A stretch of 64,000 nt of DNA from Microbacter margulisiae (GCF_014192515.1 NZ_JACHYB010000001.1:1488001-1552000), one strand, 5' to 3'. Shown: positions 18,247-26,842, counted from the stretch's first letter. Translations and numbers: made by a program. Notes: a model not told the origin generated them from the letters alone.

Positions 18247-19203
18247 TTATTGCTGTTCAAACAAGGTCTCAACGAACTGTTCCCTGTCAAACAACTGCAA
18301 GTCTTCCATTTTTTCACCCAAGCCGATATAACGTACCGGGATATGAAACTGATCGGAAATGCCAATCACTACGCCACCTTTTGCCGTACCATCCAGTTTG
18401 GTGATCGCCAAAGCCGTCACATGGGTAGCCTTTGTAAATTGTTTTGCCTGTTCAAAAGCATTCTGACCAGTGGAACCATCCAGCACCAGCAATACTTCAT
18501 GAGGCGCATCCGGAACCACCTTCTGCATGACGTTTTTAATCTTGGTCAGTTCGTTCATCAAATTCACCTTATTATGCAAACGGCCTGCGGTGTCGATAAT
18601 CACCACATCCGCATCATTTGATGTAGCTGACGTCAAGGTATCAAAAGCCACCGAAGCCGGATCAGATCCCATTTGTTGTTTTACCACAGGAACCCCTACC
18701 CGCTCGCCCCAAATCACCAATTGCTCAACCGCAGCAGCCCTGAATGTATCAGCAGCTCCCAAATAAACTTTCTTCCCTGCTTTTTTAAACTGATAGGCCA
18801 GTTTCCCGATAGTAGTTGTCTTCCCTACACCATTTACACCCACAACCATAATAACATACGGTTTCTTCGTCAATGCAGCTTCAAAGTCAGCCTCGGTTTC
18901 TTTATTGTTTTCTGCCAAAAGTGCAGCTATCTCTTCTTTCAGGATGGCATTCAGCTCTGCCGTATTAATATATTTATCCCGCGCAACACGCTTTTCAATA
19001 CGGTCAATAATGCGCAATGTCGTGTCTATCCCCACATCCGAAGTCACAAGCACTTCCTCGAGGTTATCCAATACTTCATCGTCAACCTTCGATTTTCCGG
19101 CAACCGCCCTTGAAAGTTTTGCAAAAACATTCGATTTGGTTTTGGCTAACCCTTTATCCAATGTCTCCTGCTTATCTTTTGAAAATAGTTGAAAAATACC
19201 CAT
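18247..19203 (-). CDS. ftsY: Signal recognition particle receptor FtsY
   Basis: SRP GTPase receptor of 318 residues that docks ribosome-SRP complexes at the inner membrane. An N domain (about 20-90, AKTKSNVFAKLSRAVAGKSK) is followed by the G domain with VVGVNGVGKTTTIGKLAYQF (P-loop), ADTFRAAAVEQL, IIDTAGRLHNKVNLM, ITKLDGTAKGGVVIG and YIGLGEKMEDLQLFD. The acidic A domain found in Escherichia coli is absent, as is usual in Bacteroidota. A -7 box lies 36 bases upstream. Confidence 0.97.
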   Translation of the reverse strand: MGIFQLFSKDKQETLDKGLAKTKSNVFAKLSRAVAGKSKVDDEVLDNLEEVLVTSDVGIDTTLRIIDRIEKRVARDKYINTAELNAILKEEIAALLAENNKETEADFEAALTKKPYVIMVVGVNGVGKTTTIGKLAYQFKKAGKKVYLGAADTFRAAAVEQLVIWGERVGVPVVKQQMGSDPASVAFDTLTSATSNDADVVIIDTAGRLHNKVNLMNELTKIKNVMQKVVPDAPHEVLLVLDGSTGQNAFEQAKQFTKATHVTALAITKLDGTAKGGVVIGISDQFHIPVRYIGLGEKMEDLQLFDREQFVETLFEQQ

Positions 19204-19238
19204 GCGATCTCAGTTTTACAAATTGTCATTTAACTCTA

Positions 19239-19246
19239 CAAAGGTA
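19239..19246 (-). promoter_or_regulatory. Candidate -7 promoter box of ftsY
   Basis: Minus-strand TACCTTTG fits TAnnTTTG, 36 bases before the ftsY ATG. No clear -33 element is seen. Confidence 0.45.
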
Positions 19247-19413
19247 CAAAAAATCAAGGATGATTGCATGTATTGGCCTGTTCTATAAAAAGCAGGGCAG
19301 CACAATAAAGACACAATCCTTCTATGTCTGTTCCCGCTTTTTGCAAACTGCCTCTCCTGTTCCCTGTGTTCAAACCTGCTCTGTCAGCATTTGACTGTCG
19401 TCTGACAAGACCT

Positions 19414-19610
19414 ACAGACGTTCCGCTTGCACATATATTCGTTTTGTCTGCGTTCGCAGCTCTTTCTCTCCTGTTTTTTCCATTTTTTCTGCGTTCGTTT
19501 TTCATTCTCTAGGGTTCGCAGACGTTTCGCTTGCGCATATATTCGTTTTGCCTGCATTAACAGATGTCTCTCTTCTGTTTTTTATGTTTTTGCTTGTGTT
19601 CTGCGATCAA
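19414..19610. repeat. Degenerate tandem duplication, about 104-bp period
   Basis: Two adjacent units: CAGACGTTCCGCTTGCACAT at 19415 is repeated as CAGACGTTTCGCTTGCGCAT at 19519, followed in both by ATATTCGTTTTG and CTGC, then a pyrimidine-rich stretch (TCTCTCCTGTTTTTT / TCTCTTCTGTTTTTT). The offset is 104 bases. The whole 19204-19756 gap has no convincing gene; reading frames across it are low-complexity Phe/Ser-rich shadows. Confidence 0.6.
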
Positions 19611-19756
19611 TTCTTAATGTTTGATCATTAAACAATTGCACAAATAATCGTACAGGAGGGTATCGGGGATGAGGACTCACGTTTGGTGTTTGTTTTAAAA
19701 ATATACTGGATGGGTACAAGGCTCATGTTGGTTGTTTCCATACAAAATGCTTTATC

Positions 19757-20919
19757 CTATTTTCCTATGATTTGACTTAATAATTGCTTCAGTTTTGTCA
19801 GGTCGTAGTCCTTTTCTTCTTCCTTGTTGTATATCACATAGCCATTCCTGTCTATCAGGTAAAGCTGAGGAATTGGTCCTATGGCGTAACGATTGATTAA
19901 ATCCCTGTTTGTTATGTAAATCTCTGTCCAGGTAGGCTTTATCTTGGCTATGGCGGCCTTGAATTCGTTATAGTTGTCATCAAGGGAAATAGAAATGAGA
20001 GCCAACTTCTCCGGCGAATATTTCTCTCGGATACTTTTTATCTCCGGCATTTCATGCATACATGGGACGCACCACGAAGCCCAGAAATCGAGTAAAACAT
20101 ATTTTCCATGCAGCTTACTCAGGGCAATGGTTTTTCCTGTAATGTCTTTTGCCATAAAATCAGGTGCTTCACCTCCTTTCTTGGTATTGATTCTTCCTGA
20201 CAGTTTCTTCAGGATTTCTTTACCCTCGAATGTCCGTTTTAAGCTGTCAGGAAATGTCGCATTATAAAACCGAAGCAATTCATTGGCCGGTAGTATGCTG
20301 CTTCCGGCTATTTCTAGATTGAAAATCCATATCGAAAAATAGTGGCTTGGATGGAACGATATTCAGGCATGGACAGTTCTTTATGCGCAACTTGCTGTTG
20401 TTTGCTTGTTAGCGTATCTTCATATGCTTCATTTTTCGAGTATCGGATACTATCGAAATGGGTCAGATAGTATGTTTTGGAGTCTTGCGATTCTTTTGAA
20501 ATATAATTGTCTAATTGTTTCTGTCCTTGTTTATCTACCGATAGCGCATTTGTAAGATAAAAATGGCTAAACGGATTGCTTTTCTCTACGTTGTTATCTC
20601 TGTAAAAGCGAATAATAGCGGGTTTGTCCGATACCCAAAAACCAAAAGTAGGACTTCCATCTTTTTCAGTGGAGTCAGGGTATGAAATCAATAGTGTGGC
20701 ATAACGTGAATAGCAACTATCGGCAAGCGTGAAGGAGTTGTTTTTAATCTCTGGTTTGATCTCTCTGTAATTTATCCCGTTGTTATAATCAACGCTCATT
20801 TTCTTATAGTCAATTCCGGATGGAAGTTGTACCGTCACTTCGATTTTCTTTTCTCCATAAGAGAATTGACAAACTGTGATCATAAGAACCAGTAACAAAT
20901 AATTTAATGGGAGTTTCAT
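19757..20919 (-). pseudogene. TlpA-like thioredoxin protein, frameshifted (module 2)
   Basis: Envelope thiol-disulfide oxidoreductase of the long Bacteroidota type (an N-terminal beta/helical domain plus a C-terminal AhpC/TSA-TlpA domain), about 386 codons if intact. The likely start is the ATG at 20919, giving signal peptide MKLPLNYLLLVLMITVCQFS. Frame 1 ends at 20314 (RYGFSI then stop). The other frame resumes with HPSHYFSIWIFN, ANELLRFYNATFPDSLK and the redox domain FLDFWASWCVPCMHEMPE-like (CxxC = CVPC). HPSHYFSIWIF aligns with HPNSYVALWEL of the paralogue at 21251, so the break (net -1) lies near 20360. No slippery homopolymer is present. The stop is at 19757. It follows the Cys-rich peptide gene with a hairpin between them. 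Confidence 0.75.
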
Positions 20920-20932
20920 ATAGATAGATTTT

Positions 20933-20970
20933 AAAGATATGTTGCTAACATGATATAGCAACATATCTTT
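20933..20970 (-). terminator. 15-bp perfect hairpin between peptide gene 2 and its TlpA gene
   Basis: AAAGATATGTTGCTA (20933-20947) pairs perfectly with TAGCAACATATCTTT (20956-20970), leaving an 8-base loop. It starts 10 bases after the peptide stop codon and ends 13 bases before the TlpA ATG at 20919. It has only TTTAAAA after it on the minus strand, so it may be an attenuator or a 3'-end stabiliser rather than a full terminator. The equivalent site in module 1 is at 22405-22430. Confidence 0.65.
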
Positions 20971-20979
20971 GTTTAACAA

Positions 20980-21174
20980 TTAACAAATTACACCACAATA
21001 CGAATTATAACAAATACCATGTTCATTAATATAGCAGCTCCAGTGTCCGCCATTGCAATAAGCCACTTTTTTAGCACAATCATCCACACCGCCGTTTCCT
21101 GTAATAATCTTTTTCATCTCAGTTCTACTGAGTTTGCCTTGAATGGTGGCAAGGCTCATTTTTACGGTTTTCAT
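20980..21174 (-). CDS. Double-glycine-leader, Cys-rich peptide precursor (module 2)
   Basis: Small precursor of 64 residues. The leader MKTVKMSLATIQGKLSRTEM followed by KKIITGNGG has the shape of the GG-Bacteroidales natural-product precursor family (TIGR04149-like): a hydrophobic-spaced leader, an E-M-K-K-I box and a glycine pair. The predicted core after GG (VDDCAKKVAYCNGG, then HWSCYINEHGICYNSYCGVIC-type residues) has six cysteines in about 35 residues, enough for three disulfides or thioether-type links. No radical-SAM enzyme, LanB/LanC or peptidase-containing ABC exporter is present in the window, so maturation and export would be encoded elsewhere. It lies between two thiol-oxidoreductase genes, which suggests disulfide handling. 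Activity as a bacteriocin is inference. Confidence 0.75.
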   Translation of the reverse strand: MKTVKMSLATIQGKLSRTEMKKIITGNGGVDDCAKKVAYCNGGHWSCYINEHGICYNSYCGVIC

Positions 21175-21250
21175 ACTAATGAAATTTGAATTGATGGTAC
21201 GCTATTCTAACAGAGTTTCGGATTCGTGTTTTCCTTCAGACAAACATGTT

Positions 21251-22387
21251 CTATGGAAGATGCGTCTTTAAAAATTTGGATAGTTCATTCGGAGAGATAC
21301 TTTTTGCAATAATCTTTCCTTGTTCATTGAGCAGGAAGTTCGATGGGAACACTTCAATACTTAGTTTATGGCATTCTCTTCCGTTAAAGTCCAAATATTG
21401 TTTCCAGGGAAGGTGATATTTGTCGATTATAGCTCTCCAATTATTTATATTGTCTTTATCATCTATGGAGATGCCAACAATCATAAATCCTTTATTGTCA
21501 TACAAGGCATAAATATTTTTCAGATCATTAAATTGTCCGATACAAGCACCGCAATGACTAAACCAGAAATCAATTAATGTATATTTTTTATGAGCAGCTT
21601 TAGGATTAAACAAAACCTGTTTCTTTGAATCTGAAATCAATAATTTAGGGAAAATACTACCTATACAAGTAACACTTGCTGCATGTAATTTCTGAGCCAG
21701 TATTTCCCCAGTATATGTATTTTTAATCTTAGACGACAGGTGAACATAGATAGAATCATAAATTGATTTATAACCATCTATTGTAAATCGATCAACCAAT
21801 TCCCATAATGCCACATATGAATTTGGATGGATTTTGGTATACTGAAAAAGGACAGAATCTTTCTTATGTATCAATACATTATATTCTTTTTGAATGTGAA
21901 ATATCATATCTTGAGGAATCTTAGATTTAAATTCAGCAGATAGACGCGAATGTTCTTCATTTACTTTATTATATCCAGCTTCTACTTCATGGGATGCATT
22001 CTTGAAAGAAGTTGTATATTCTGTCATGCAGGAGTTATTGATTTTCGGAATTTCCCATATTGAATCTTTATTACACAAAACATTCTGAACTCCGGGGCAA
22101 ACAAAGAAGATGTCAGATATGTATATTAATCTGGACTCTTTTTTTAATCCTAATCGAAATGCAAGAGGATATGTGGCATTATTAGTAAAAGCAAATCTTT
22201 TGTTTATGACTTGGCTAGCACTAGGACTATTTTTATCCGGATAAAATATATCATCACCAACCGGTATTAATGTTACTGTACCTGAGTCCGAATTTACCAT
22301 TCCGTGCATGATAATAGATGTATTTCTGGCGAAAACATTCATCATACAAAAAAGCAAAATGATTGGGGGAATTAAATATTTATACAT
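21251..22387 (-). CDS. TlpA-like thioredoxin-domain envelope protein (module 1)
   Basis: Exported thiol-disulfide oxidoreductase of 378 residues. The chosen start at 22387 gives a signal peptide (MYKYLIPPIILLFCMMNVFA); a longer in-frame start at 22477 would run through the palindrome and the preceding peptide gene and is rejected. The N-terminal domain (about 20-230) is the helical/beta region typical of Bacteroidota AhpC/TSA-family proteins, with HPNSYVALWELVDRF. The C-terminal thioredoxin fold (about 245-378) has LIDFWFSHCGACIGQFNDLK, so its redox motif is CGAC, and EVFPSNFLLNEQGKI as the cis-Pro loop. It follows peptide gene 1 and precedes peptide gene 2. The redox partner is unknown; the Cys-rich peptides are the natural suggestion. 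Confidence 0.85.
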   Translation of the reverse strand: MYKYLIPPIILLFCMMNVFARNTSIIMHGMVNSDSGTVTLIPVGDDIFYPDKNSPSASQVINKRFAFTNNATYPLAFRLGLKKESRLIYISDIFFVCPGVQNVLCNKDSIWEIPKINNSCMTEYTTSFKNASHEVEAGYNKVNEEHSRLSAEFKSKIPQDMIFHIQKEYNVLIHKKDSVLFQYTKIHPNSYVALWELVDRFTIDGYKSIYDSIYVHLSSKIKNTYTGEILAQKLHAASVTCIGSIFPKLLISDSKKQVLFNPKAAHKKYTLIDFWFSHCGACIGQFNDLKNIYALYDNKGFMIVGISIDDKDNINNWRAIIDKYHLPWKQYLDFNGRECHKLSIEVFPSNFLLNEQGKIIAKSISPNELSKFLKTHLP

Positions 22388-22404
22388 ATATGTAAATGAT
22401 TTTA

Positions 22405-22430
22405 TTTGGGGAGAATATATTCTCCCCAAA
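22405..22430 (-). terminator. 26-bp perfect palindrome after peptide gene 1
   Basis: TTTGGGGAGAATA (22405-22417) is followed directly by its exact reverse complement (22418-22430). Outer arms ATGTAAAT (about 22390) and ATTTACAT (about 22429) can extend it past an 8-base bulge. It begins 7 bases after the peptide stop at 22437 and ends 18 bases before the TlpA ATG at 22387. It probably separates high peptide expression from lower TlpA expression, as in module 2. Confidence 0.65.
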
Positions 22431-22436
22431 TTTACA

Positions 22437-22634
22437 TTAAGATACTGAGGTACAAAATTGATTAGGAGTGCCAGCATTTCTAGATTGACAGTTATGTTCT
22501 ACATTGCAATTTGGATCACAATTTAGAAGACAATTATCTCTTGTTCCAAATTCACTTCCTGCCATTATTTTTTTCATCTCAGTTCTACTGAGTTTGCCTT
22601 GAATGGTATAATATAAGGTAGTTCGATAGATTTG
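22437..22634 (-). pseudogene. Cys-rich peptide precursor (module 1) with missing start region
   Basis: The open frame reads TIQGKLSRTEMKKIMAG then SEFGTRDNCLLNCDPNCN, VEHNCQSRNAGTPNQFCTSVS-type residues and stop, with five cysteines after the leader glycine. It is clearly a paralogue of the 64-residue precursor at 20980. The DNA is identical over 38 bases covering the leader and diverges abruptly upstream of codon Thr-Ile. Upstream of that point the frame has no ATG, GTG or TTG before a TGA at 22635. The internal ATG at 22577 would give 46 residues starting MKKIMAG, lacking most of the leader. An ATG at about 22646 would work only with a frameshift. It is called damaged, although a minimal leader starting at 22577 remains possible. 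Confidence 0.6.
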
Positions 22635-22672
22635 TCATAAAGTATTTTGAATCCGGGTATTTTACTACTCCT

Positions 22673-25075
22673 TTATTTCCCTGCTCTTTCCAAAGCCTTA
22701 TTTTTCGATTCACGATACACACTGGCTACCCTTTTGTTCCCAAAGGAATAGGTAACGGATACGAACACATCGCGTGCATGAAAATTAAGTTTGTTGATAA
22801 AAACATAGGTTGCGTAACGGCGTTCGGTATTATTAAAGTTCTGTCGTAAAATATCTGATGCGTGAATGGCAAATTTCAGGTTGTCATTGAGCATGGAATA
22901 CCTGAGACTTGCACTGAGAAATGCAAAAGCCCTGGTATCTGTCATTCCATCTATTGAGGGAAAAAACTGGTTGTAGCTGATCTCTCCCAGGAGGGTTTTC
23001 TGTTTGTTCATGACAAAGTCGCTGCGTATGCTTGCGGAAGATCCATAACCGTATTGATTCACTGCCTGCAGTTCCGGCCGGTAGGATTTGCTTTCGCAAT
23101 AGTAGAGCGTACCGTCGCAAAACAGGTTCCACCAATTGAACAGATCCAGGGTATAGTTGGCGTAGATGCCTATCTTATTCATGTTGTACAGGTTCTGTGC
23201 CGTTGTGCTCTCTACATTCTGGCTGTTGAATTGCGATACATAATCAATTGCTTTGAGCAGTTGGTAATCCCACAGGTTGATGTTGAGTTTGTTGTTAAGG
23301 GAATAGTCGATTTCGATATTGTTTGACAGTTGCGGCAACAGGTATGCATTCCCGGATGCATAGGAATTCACAGTGGAGTAATAGCGGAAGGGGTTCAGGT
23401 CATAGAAGCTCGGGCGTTCTATCCGACGGGCATACGACAGCGAGATGGAGTTTTTGTCGTTCGGGTTGTAGAGCACGAAAACCGTGGGGAAGAGTTTTCC
23501 GTATGATGATGTGGTTCGCAAACCGGTGGTGGGGGAATAACCGGTCACATGGGTATATTCATAACGTAGCCCTGCCTTCATCGTCCATCGCTTGTTAAGA
23601 TTCCGGTTGGCGGAGAGGTATGCTGCCGAAGTGTTTTCGTTGTATTTGAATGTATTGGTTCCGGAGGCGTCGATTTCTTTTTCTCCTCCGGTAACATCAT
23701 AGAGGGTCACATTGCTGTTGTTATTGATCCCGACAAAACTTAATCCGGTCTCTACATCCGCCCATTTGTAGGGTAGGGTGACATCGGCCATGGCCGAATT
23801 GATCAGGTAAAAGTTCCTCCCGTAGGTCGACAGCCCTTCTTCGTATTGCCTTGATGTGTTATCTATTGTGGAGGTAAGATCACTGCTGGATGGATTGATA
23901 TTGGATGAATGGTTATAGGTAAGGCTTACTTTCTTGCCCAGCGTATCAATGGTGTAATCGCAATAGGCGGAGAGGGCAAAGTCATGTATGGGGGCACGGT
24001 CGGAAGAGAGGGTATTGATGGTGGAGTCCATCGTGCCTGTGATTTTATTGAAATAGGAACTGTGGCAGGTGTTGGTTCCCGTAGTTTTCCAGAGGCTATA
24101 GTCTATAGTGGCTCCCACGTCTATCTTCGAGGTCAGTTGATATTGCAGGATGCTGTTGAAAGAATACATCCCCAAGTTGAATAGTCTATGTTCGTCAGAC
24201 TGGATGGTGCTGTTTGCAAAATCATACGTGGCGTTATCGTCATTAATGCCTTTGATGCCATTATAGTTTAACCCGGTCATCATTTCAAATTTCTTTGACC
24301 GGTAGTTGAGATTGACTCCGCCTAATACGGAAGTTTGTTCATTATCAAACGCACTTCCGTTCACTGTACCTTGCAAACCCAGGGAGGGATCTTTCTTCAG
24401 CACAATATTAATGAAGCCGCTGTTCCCTTCGGCGCTGTATTTGGCTGGTGGCAGGGGGATCACTTCAATCCTTGCAATATCTTCAGCTTGCAACGAACGC
24501 AAACGGGCGGCAATCTCTTCTTCCGGCATGTGCAGGATGCGTCCGTTAATCATGACTACTACATTGCCTTTCCCAATCATCTGCAGGGCGCCATCGGGAC
24601 TTACTTCAAGACGGGGTGTACGGGCAAGTACTTCCAGTCCATTCAGTCCTTTGCTGAAACGGTCATTCTCCACATTGAATACCAACCGGTCTACCTTTTG
24701 TTCGAATACTCTCTTTTTCCCTTCCACCACTACTTCGTGCAGCATTTGGGTGGGGTCTATGAATATGTTGCCTATATTGACATTGTGCTCCAATAGTAGC
24801 GTGGTGTCTTTCAATAGCTTTCCCCATTGCCTGACCTGCATGTCATATTTTCCTTTCCGGACTACGATTGAGAAGACTCCAGAAGTATCGGACAGGGCCT
24901 GTTTGACAAAGGTGCTGTCTTTCAACAGGTCGATCTCTGCGAAATCAACGCCCTGGTGGTTTGGGGTTACGACTTTGCCCCGCAACTCCACCTGGCTCCA
25001 GATCACCAGGCTATTGAATACAAAGAGCAGTAGCAAACAGCGCCTGCAGGAATGGTTGGTTAATGGAGTATCCAT
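22673..25075 (-). CDS. TonB-dependent outer-membrane beta-barrel protein of the peptide locus
   Basis: Outer-membrane protein of 800 residues from the ATG at 25075 (MDTPLTNHSCRRCLLLLFVF signal; an upstream in-frame start at 25123 adds a non-signal stretch). Order: signal, carboxypeptidase-regulatory-like beta domain (VELRGKVVTPNHQGVDFAEI), plug domain (GLNGLEVLARTPRLEVSPDG and GKGNVVVMINGRILHMPEEE), then an OMP_b-brl_3-type barrel. This class usually lacks a SusD partner. No TonB-box is obvious. It is first in a minus-strand run (barrel, peptide 1, TlpA, peptide 2, TlpA) with only 38 bases to the peptide 1 frame, so a shared operon and a role in peptide export or uptake are plausible but unproven. 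Confidence 0.85.
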   Translation of the reverse strand: MDTPLTNHSCRRCLLLLFVFNSLVIWSQVELRGKVVTPNHQGVDFAEIDLLKDSTFVKQALSDTSGVFSIVVRKGKYDMQVRQWGKLLKDTTLLLEHNVNIGNIFIDPTQMLHEVVVEGKKRVFEQKVDRLVFNVENDRFSKGLNGLEVLARTPRLEVSPDGALQMIGKGNVVVMINGRILHMPEEEIAARLRSLQAEDIARIEVIPLPPAKYSAEGNSGFINIVLKKDPSLGLQGTVNGSAFDNEQTSVLGGVNLNYRSKKFEMMTGLNYNGIKGINDDNATYDFANSTIQSDEHRLFNLGMYSFNSILQYQLTSKIDVGATIDYSLWKTTGTNTCHSSYFNKITGTMDSTINTLSSDRAPIHDFALSAYCDYTIDTLGKKVSLTYNHSSNINPSSSDLTSTIDNTSRQYEEGLSTYGRNFYLINSAMADVTLPYKWADVETGLSFVGINNNSNVTLYDVTGGEKEIDASGTNTFKYNENTSAAYLSANRNLNKRWTMKAGLRYEYTHVTGYSPTTGLRTTSSYGKLFPTVFVLYNPNDKNSISLSYARRIERPSFYDLNPFRYYSTVNSYASGNAYLLPQLSNNIEIDYSLNNKLNINLWDYQLLKAIDYVSQFNSQNVESTTAQNLYNMNKIGIYANYTLDLFNWWNLFCDGTLYYCESKSYRPELQAVNQYGYGSSASIRSDFVMNKQKTLLGEISYNQFFPSIDGMTDTRAFAFLSASLRYSMLNDNLKFAIHASDILRQNFNNTERRYATYVFINKLNFHARDVFVSVTYSFGNKRVASVYRESKNKALERAGK

Positions 25076-26093
25076 ATTATGAGAATATAAAACAATTAAA
25101 TACTTTATCCTCAAATCGATCACTTAAAACTTCTTGCTAAAAATGATCGCTTTCCTGAATATCAAAGTTGGTGTTTCTTGCCATAGACATACAACATGTA
25201 TATATTTGGTTCTTGCATGAATCGATTCATTGTTGTCAACATGCTCGTTTATAGAACGCCTTTTGATCTTTAATGTTGGCATAGATCATGATGAACTCTC
25301 TATTGATACAAATCTTTATTTTTATACCCTAATGAAATATTTCTCTTGCAATTTATTCCTTGCTCTTGCTAAAGTTACACAAAAGAGAAATAGGAAATAC
25401 GATATTCCCACAAACACGAACTTGACATTACGTATTTTAACCATTTTATCTCTTTAATTATCAAGACTCTGCAAATGCCCGTTTTAAATAAAACTTGACA
25501 GCACGAAAAAAAGGAAGGTTTTAATACAAAACAGGCTGTTTTTTCGGCGTAAAAAGAGCAAGTCTCTGCTTTTTTGTCGTTTATCTTAGGAAGCATCTAT
25601 TCCATTCCCAATTTCAATAATTCAGATGGATCCATGCTCTGTATATGGCTCTTTTTCTATCTTTTATATCGGGTGAGCAGTGTAGGAAAGAGCAATAGGA
25701 AATCAATTCTTCTGTTTGGTGTCATGAAGGAATGTTCTCTTCATTACATCAACAATTTATTTCATTGCTCCATTCAAAGTAATATGAAAAAAATCGGAAT
25801 GCTACCAAATTGCAACAAGAAAAGACCTTAGTTTTAAGAATATTAATATTACACAGATAACTAAATAACAGTGTTTTATGTCAAAAATAATAGCTTTTAT
25901 ACCTTAAGTCTTCCACTTTTGTAGCGGAATGAGGCGTTTTTGGGGGTAAAAAAAGGAAGAAAACAGGGGAAGAAATGGATTAAAGGACTGAAATGAAACT
26001 GACCGGATGACTTAGTGTCATCCGGTCAGTAAAACAGCAAGATCAGAAAGAAATTCGTGCGTTCTTATCTTTTTATTTTCTTTCTGTTCTTTC
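25076..26093. other. Gene-poor intergenic region
   Basis: About 1 kb without a convincing gene. Short open frames (for example 25574-25831 plus) have no family resemblance and no promoter context. A short dyad AAAACAGGCTGTTTT lies near 25532. The 3' end holds the terminator hairpin of the fibronectin-III gene. No TAnnTTTG box was found in front of the TonB-dependent gene. Confidence 0.4.
25998..26030 (-). terminator. Strong hairpin terminator after the fibronectin-III protein
   Basis: A perfect 14-bp stem (ACTGACCGGATGAC at 25998-26011 with GTCATCCGGTCAGT at 26017-26030) with a 5-base loop, 64 bases beyond the stop at 26094. The downstream minus-strand sequence TTTCATTT is moderately T-rich. 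Confidence 0.7.
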
Positions 26094-26714
26094 CTACACT
26101 ACCAATTTCATTACGGCAGGAGTATAGTCGGTATTGCCGGTTGGCGTAATGGCAGCCACCCTGAAGTAATACCTCGTAGCCACTGTCAGTTCGGTTAACT
26201 GGAGGTAAGCCTGGGTGCTGTATCCCACAATTCCCCATCCTGCTTCCGTCTCGGGCAGTTTGTCCTTTGCCATTTGCCAAATGTAAGCGCGGGATTTGGG
26301 TATTGCCTTTGCCACCAAATTGATAGCACCTGAGTTATCACCGTCAATGGCTGCCAAAACCGGCTTTTGAATGGAAGCGGGCTGTTTTGAAGTGTGAAAC
26401 CCGGCACTCAGGATAGCCGTTTCGTCTCCATTGGCAATCCGGTTGACATAAGCCGCCGTAAGGCGGAGATCATGATCAACTACTTCTTCGGCATCGTACA
26501 TGGCCGAGATTGCCGTATGACTCCCGTCTTTGGATGCCAGGTAGGTAGTATTTAACTTATCCACCTTTGTTTTGGCTTCAGCGAGGAGAACATCAGGTTC
26601 CGGGAACTTGGTATTTCCGGTGAGTTTTTCAACCACGTTGTTGTAAAATGCAATCTTTACCGGAACAGGAAATTTGACAAAATCAAAAAGAGCTCTTACT
26701 TTTTTCATACGCAT
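26094..26714 (-). CDS. Fibronectin type III domain protein, no signal peptide
   Basis: Protein of 206 residues. An N-terminal segment (MRMKKVRALFDFVKFPVPVK to about residue 100) is helical in character with VDKLNTTYLASKDGSHTAIS and VVDHDLRLTAAYVNRIANGD. The C-terminal half (about 112-206) is an FnIII-like sandwich: KPVLAAIDGDNSGAINLVAK, YIWQMAKDKLPETEAGWGIV, and YLQLTELTVATRYYFRVAAI followed by TPTGNTDY. This domain pairing recurs in Bacteroidota as uncharacterised proteins; the function is unknown and export is not evident. It has a strong terminator after it and, about 130 bases upstream of its start, the 41-bp repeat array, so the array could lie in its leader. Confidence 0.7.
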   Translation of the reverse strand: MRMKKVRALFDFVKFPVPVKIAFYNNVVEKLTGNTKFPEPDVLLAEAKTKVDKLNTTYLASKDGSHTAISAMYDAEEVVDHDLRLTAAYVNRIANGDETAILSAGFHTSKQPASIQKPVLAAIDGDNSGAINLVAKAIPKSRAYIWQMAKDKLPETEAGWGIVGYSTQAYLQLTELTVATRYYFRVAAITPTGNTDYTPAVMKLVV

Positions 26715-26842
26715 TGAGATTTAGATGAATAATAATGGATATATAGAAACGCTGTCCTTGTTTTAGCTATGTACTATCTTTCAAAATATAACCTGCATAT
26801 TGTCTGTATAATGTTGTACAGGATGGATTCCTTCTTCTTTCC

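Noticed and set aside
20340..20380. Programmed frameshift joining the TlpA halves
   Set aside because: No slippery heptamer or downstream pseudoknot is apparent; simple mutation or read error is more likely.
21251..22477. Longer start at 22477 for the first TlpA-like protein
   Set aside because: It would translate through the palindrome and the end of peptide gene 1 and would bury the signal peptide 30 residues in.
25574..25831. 85-codon plus-strand frame in the gap before the fibronectin-III gene
   Set aside because: No family resemblance, no promoter box, biased composition; likely chance in AT-rich DNA.
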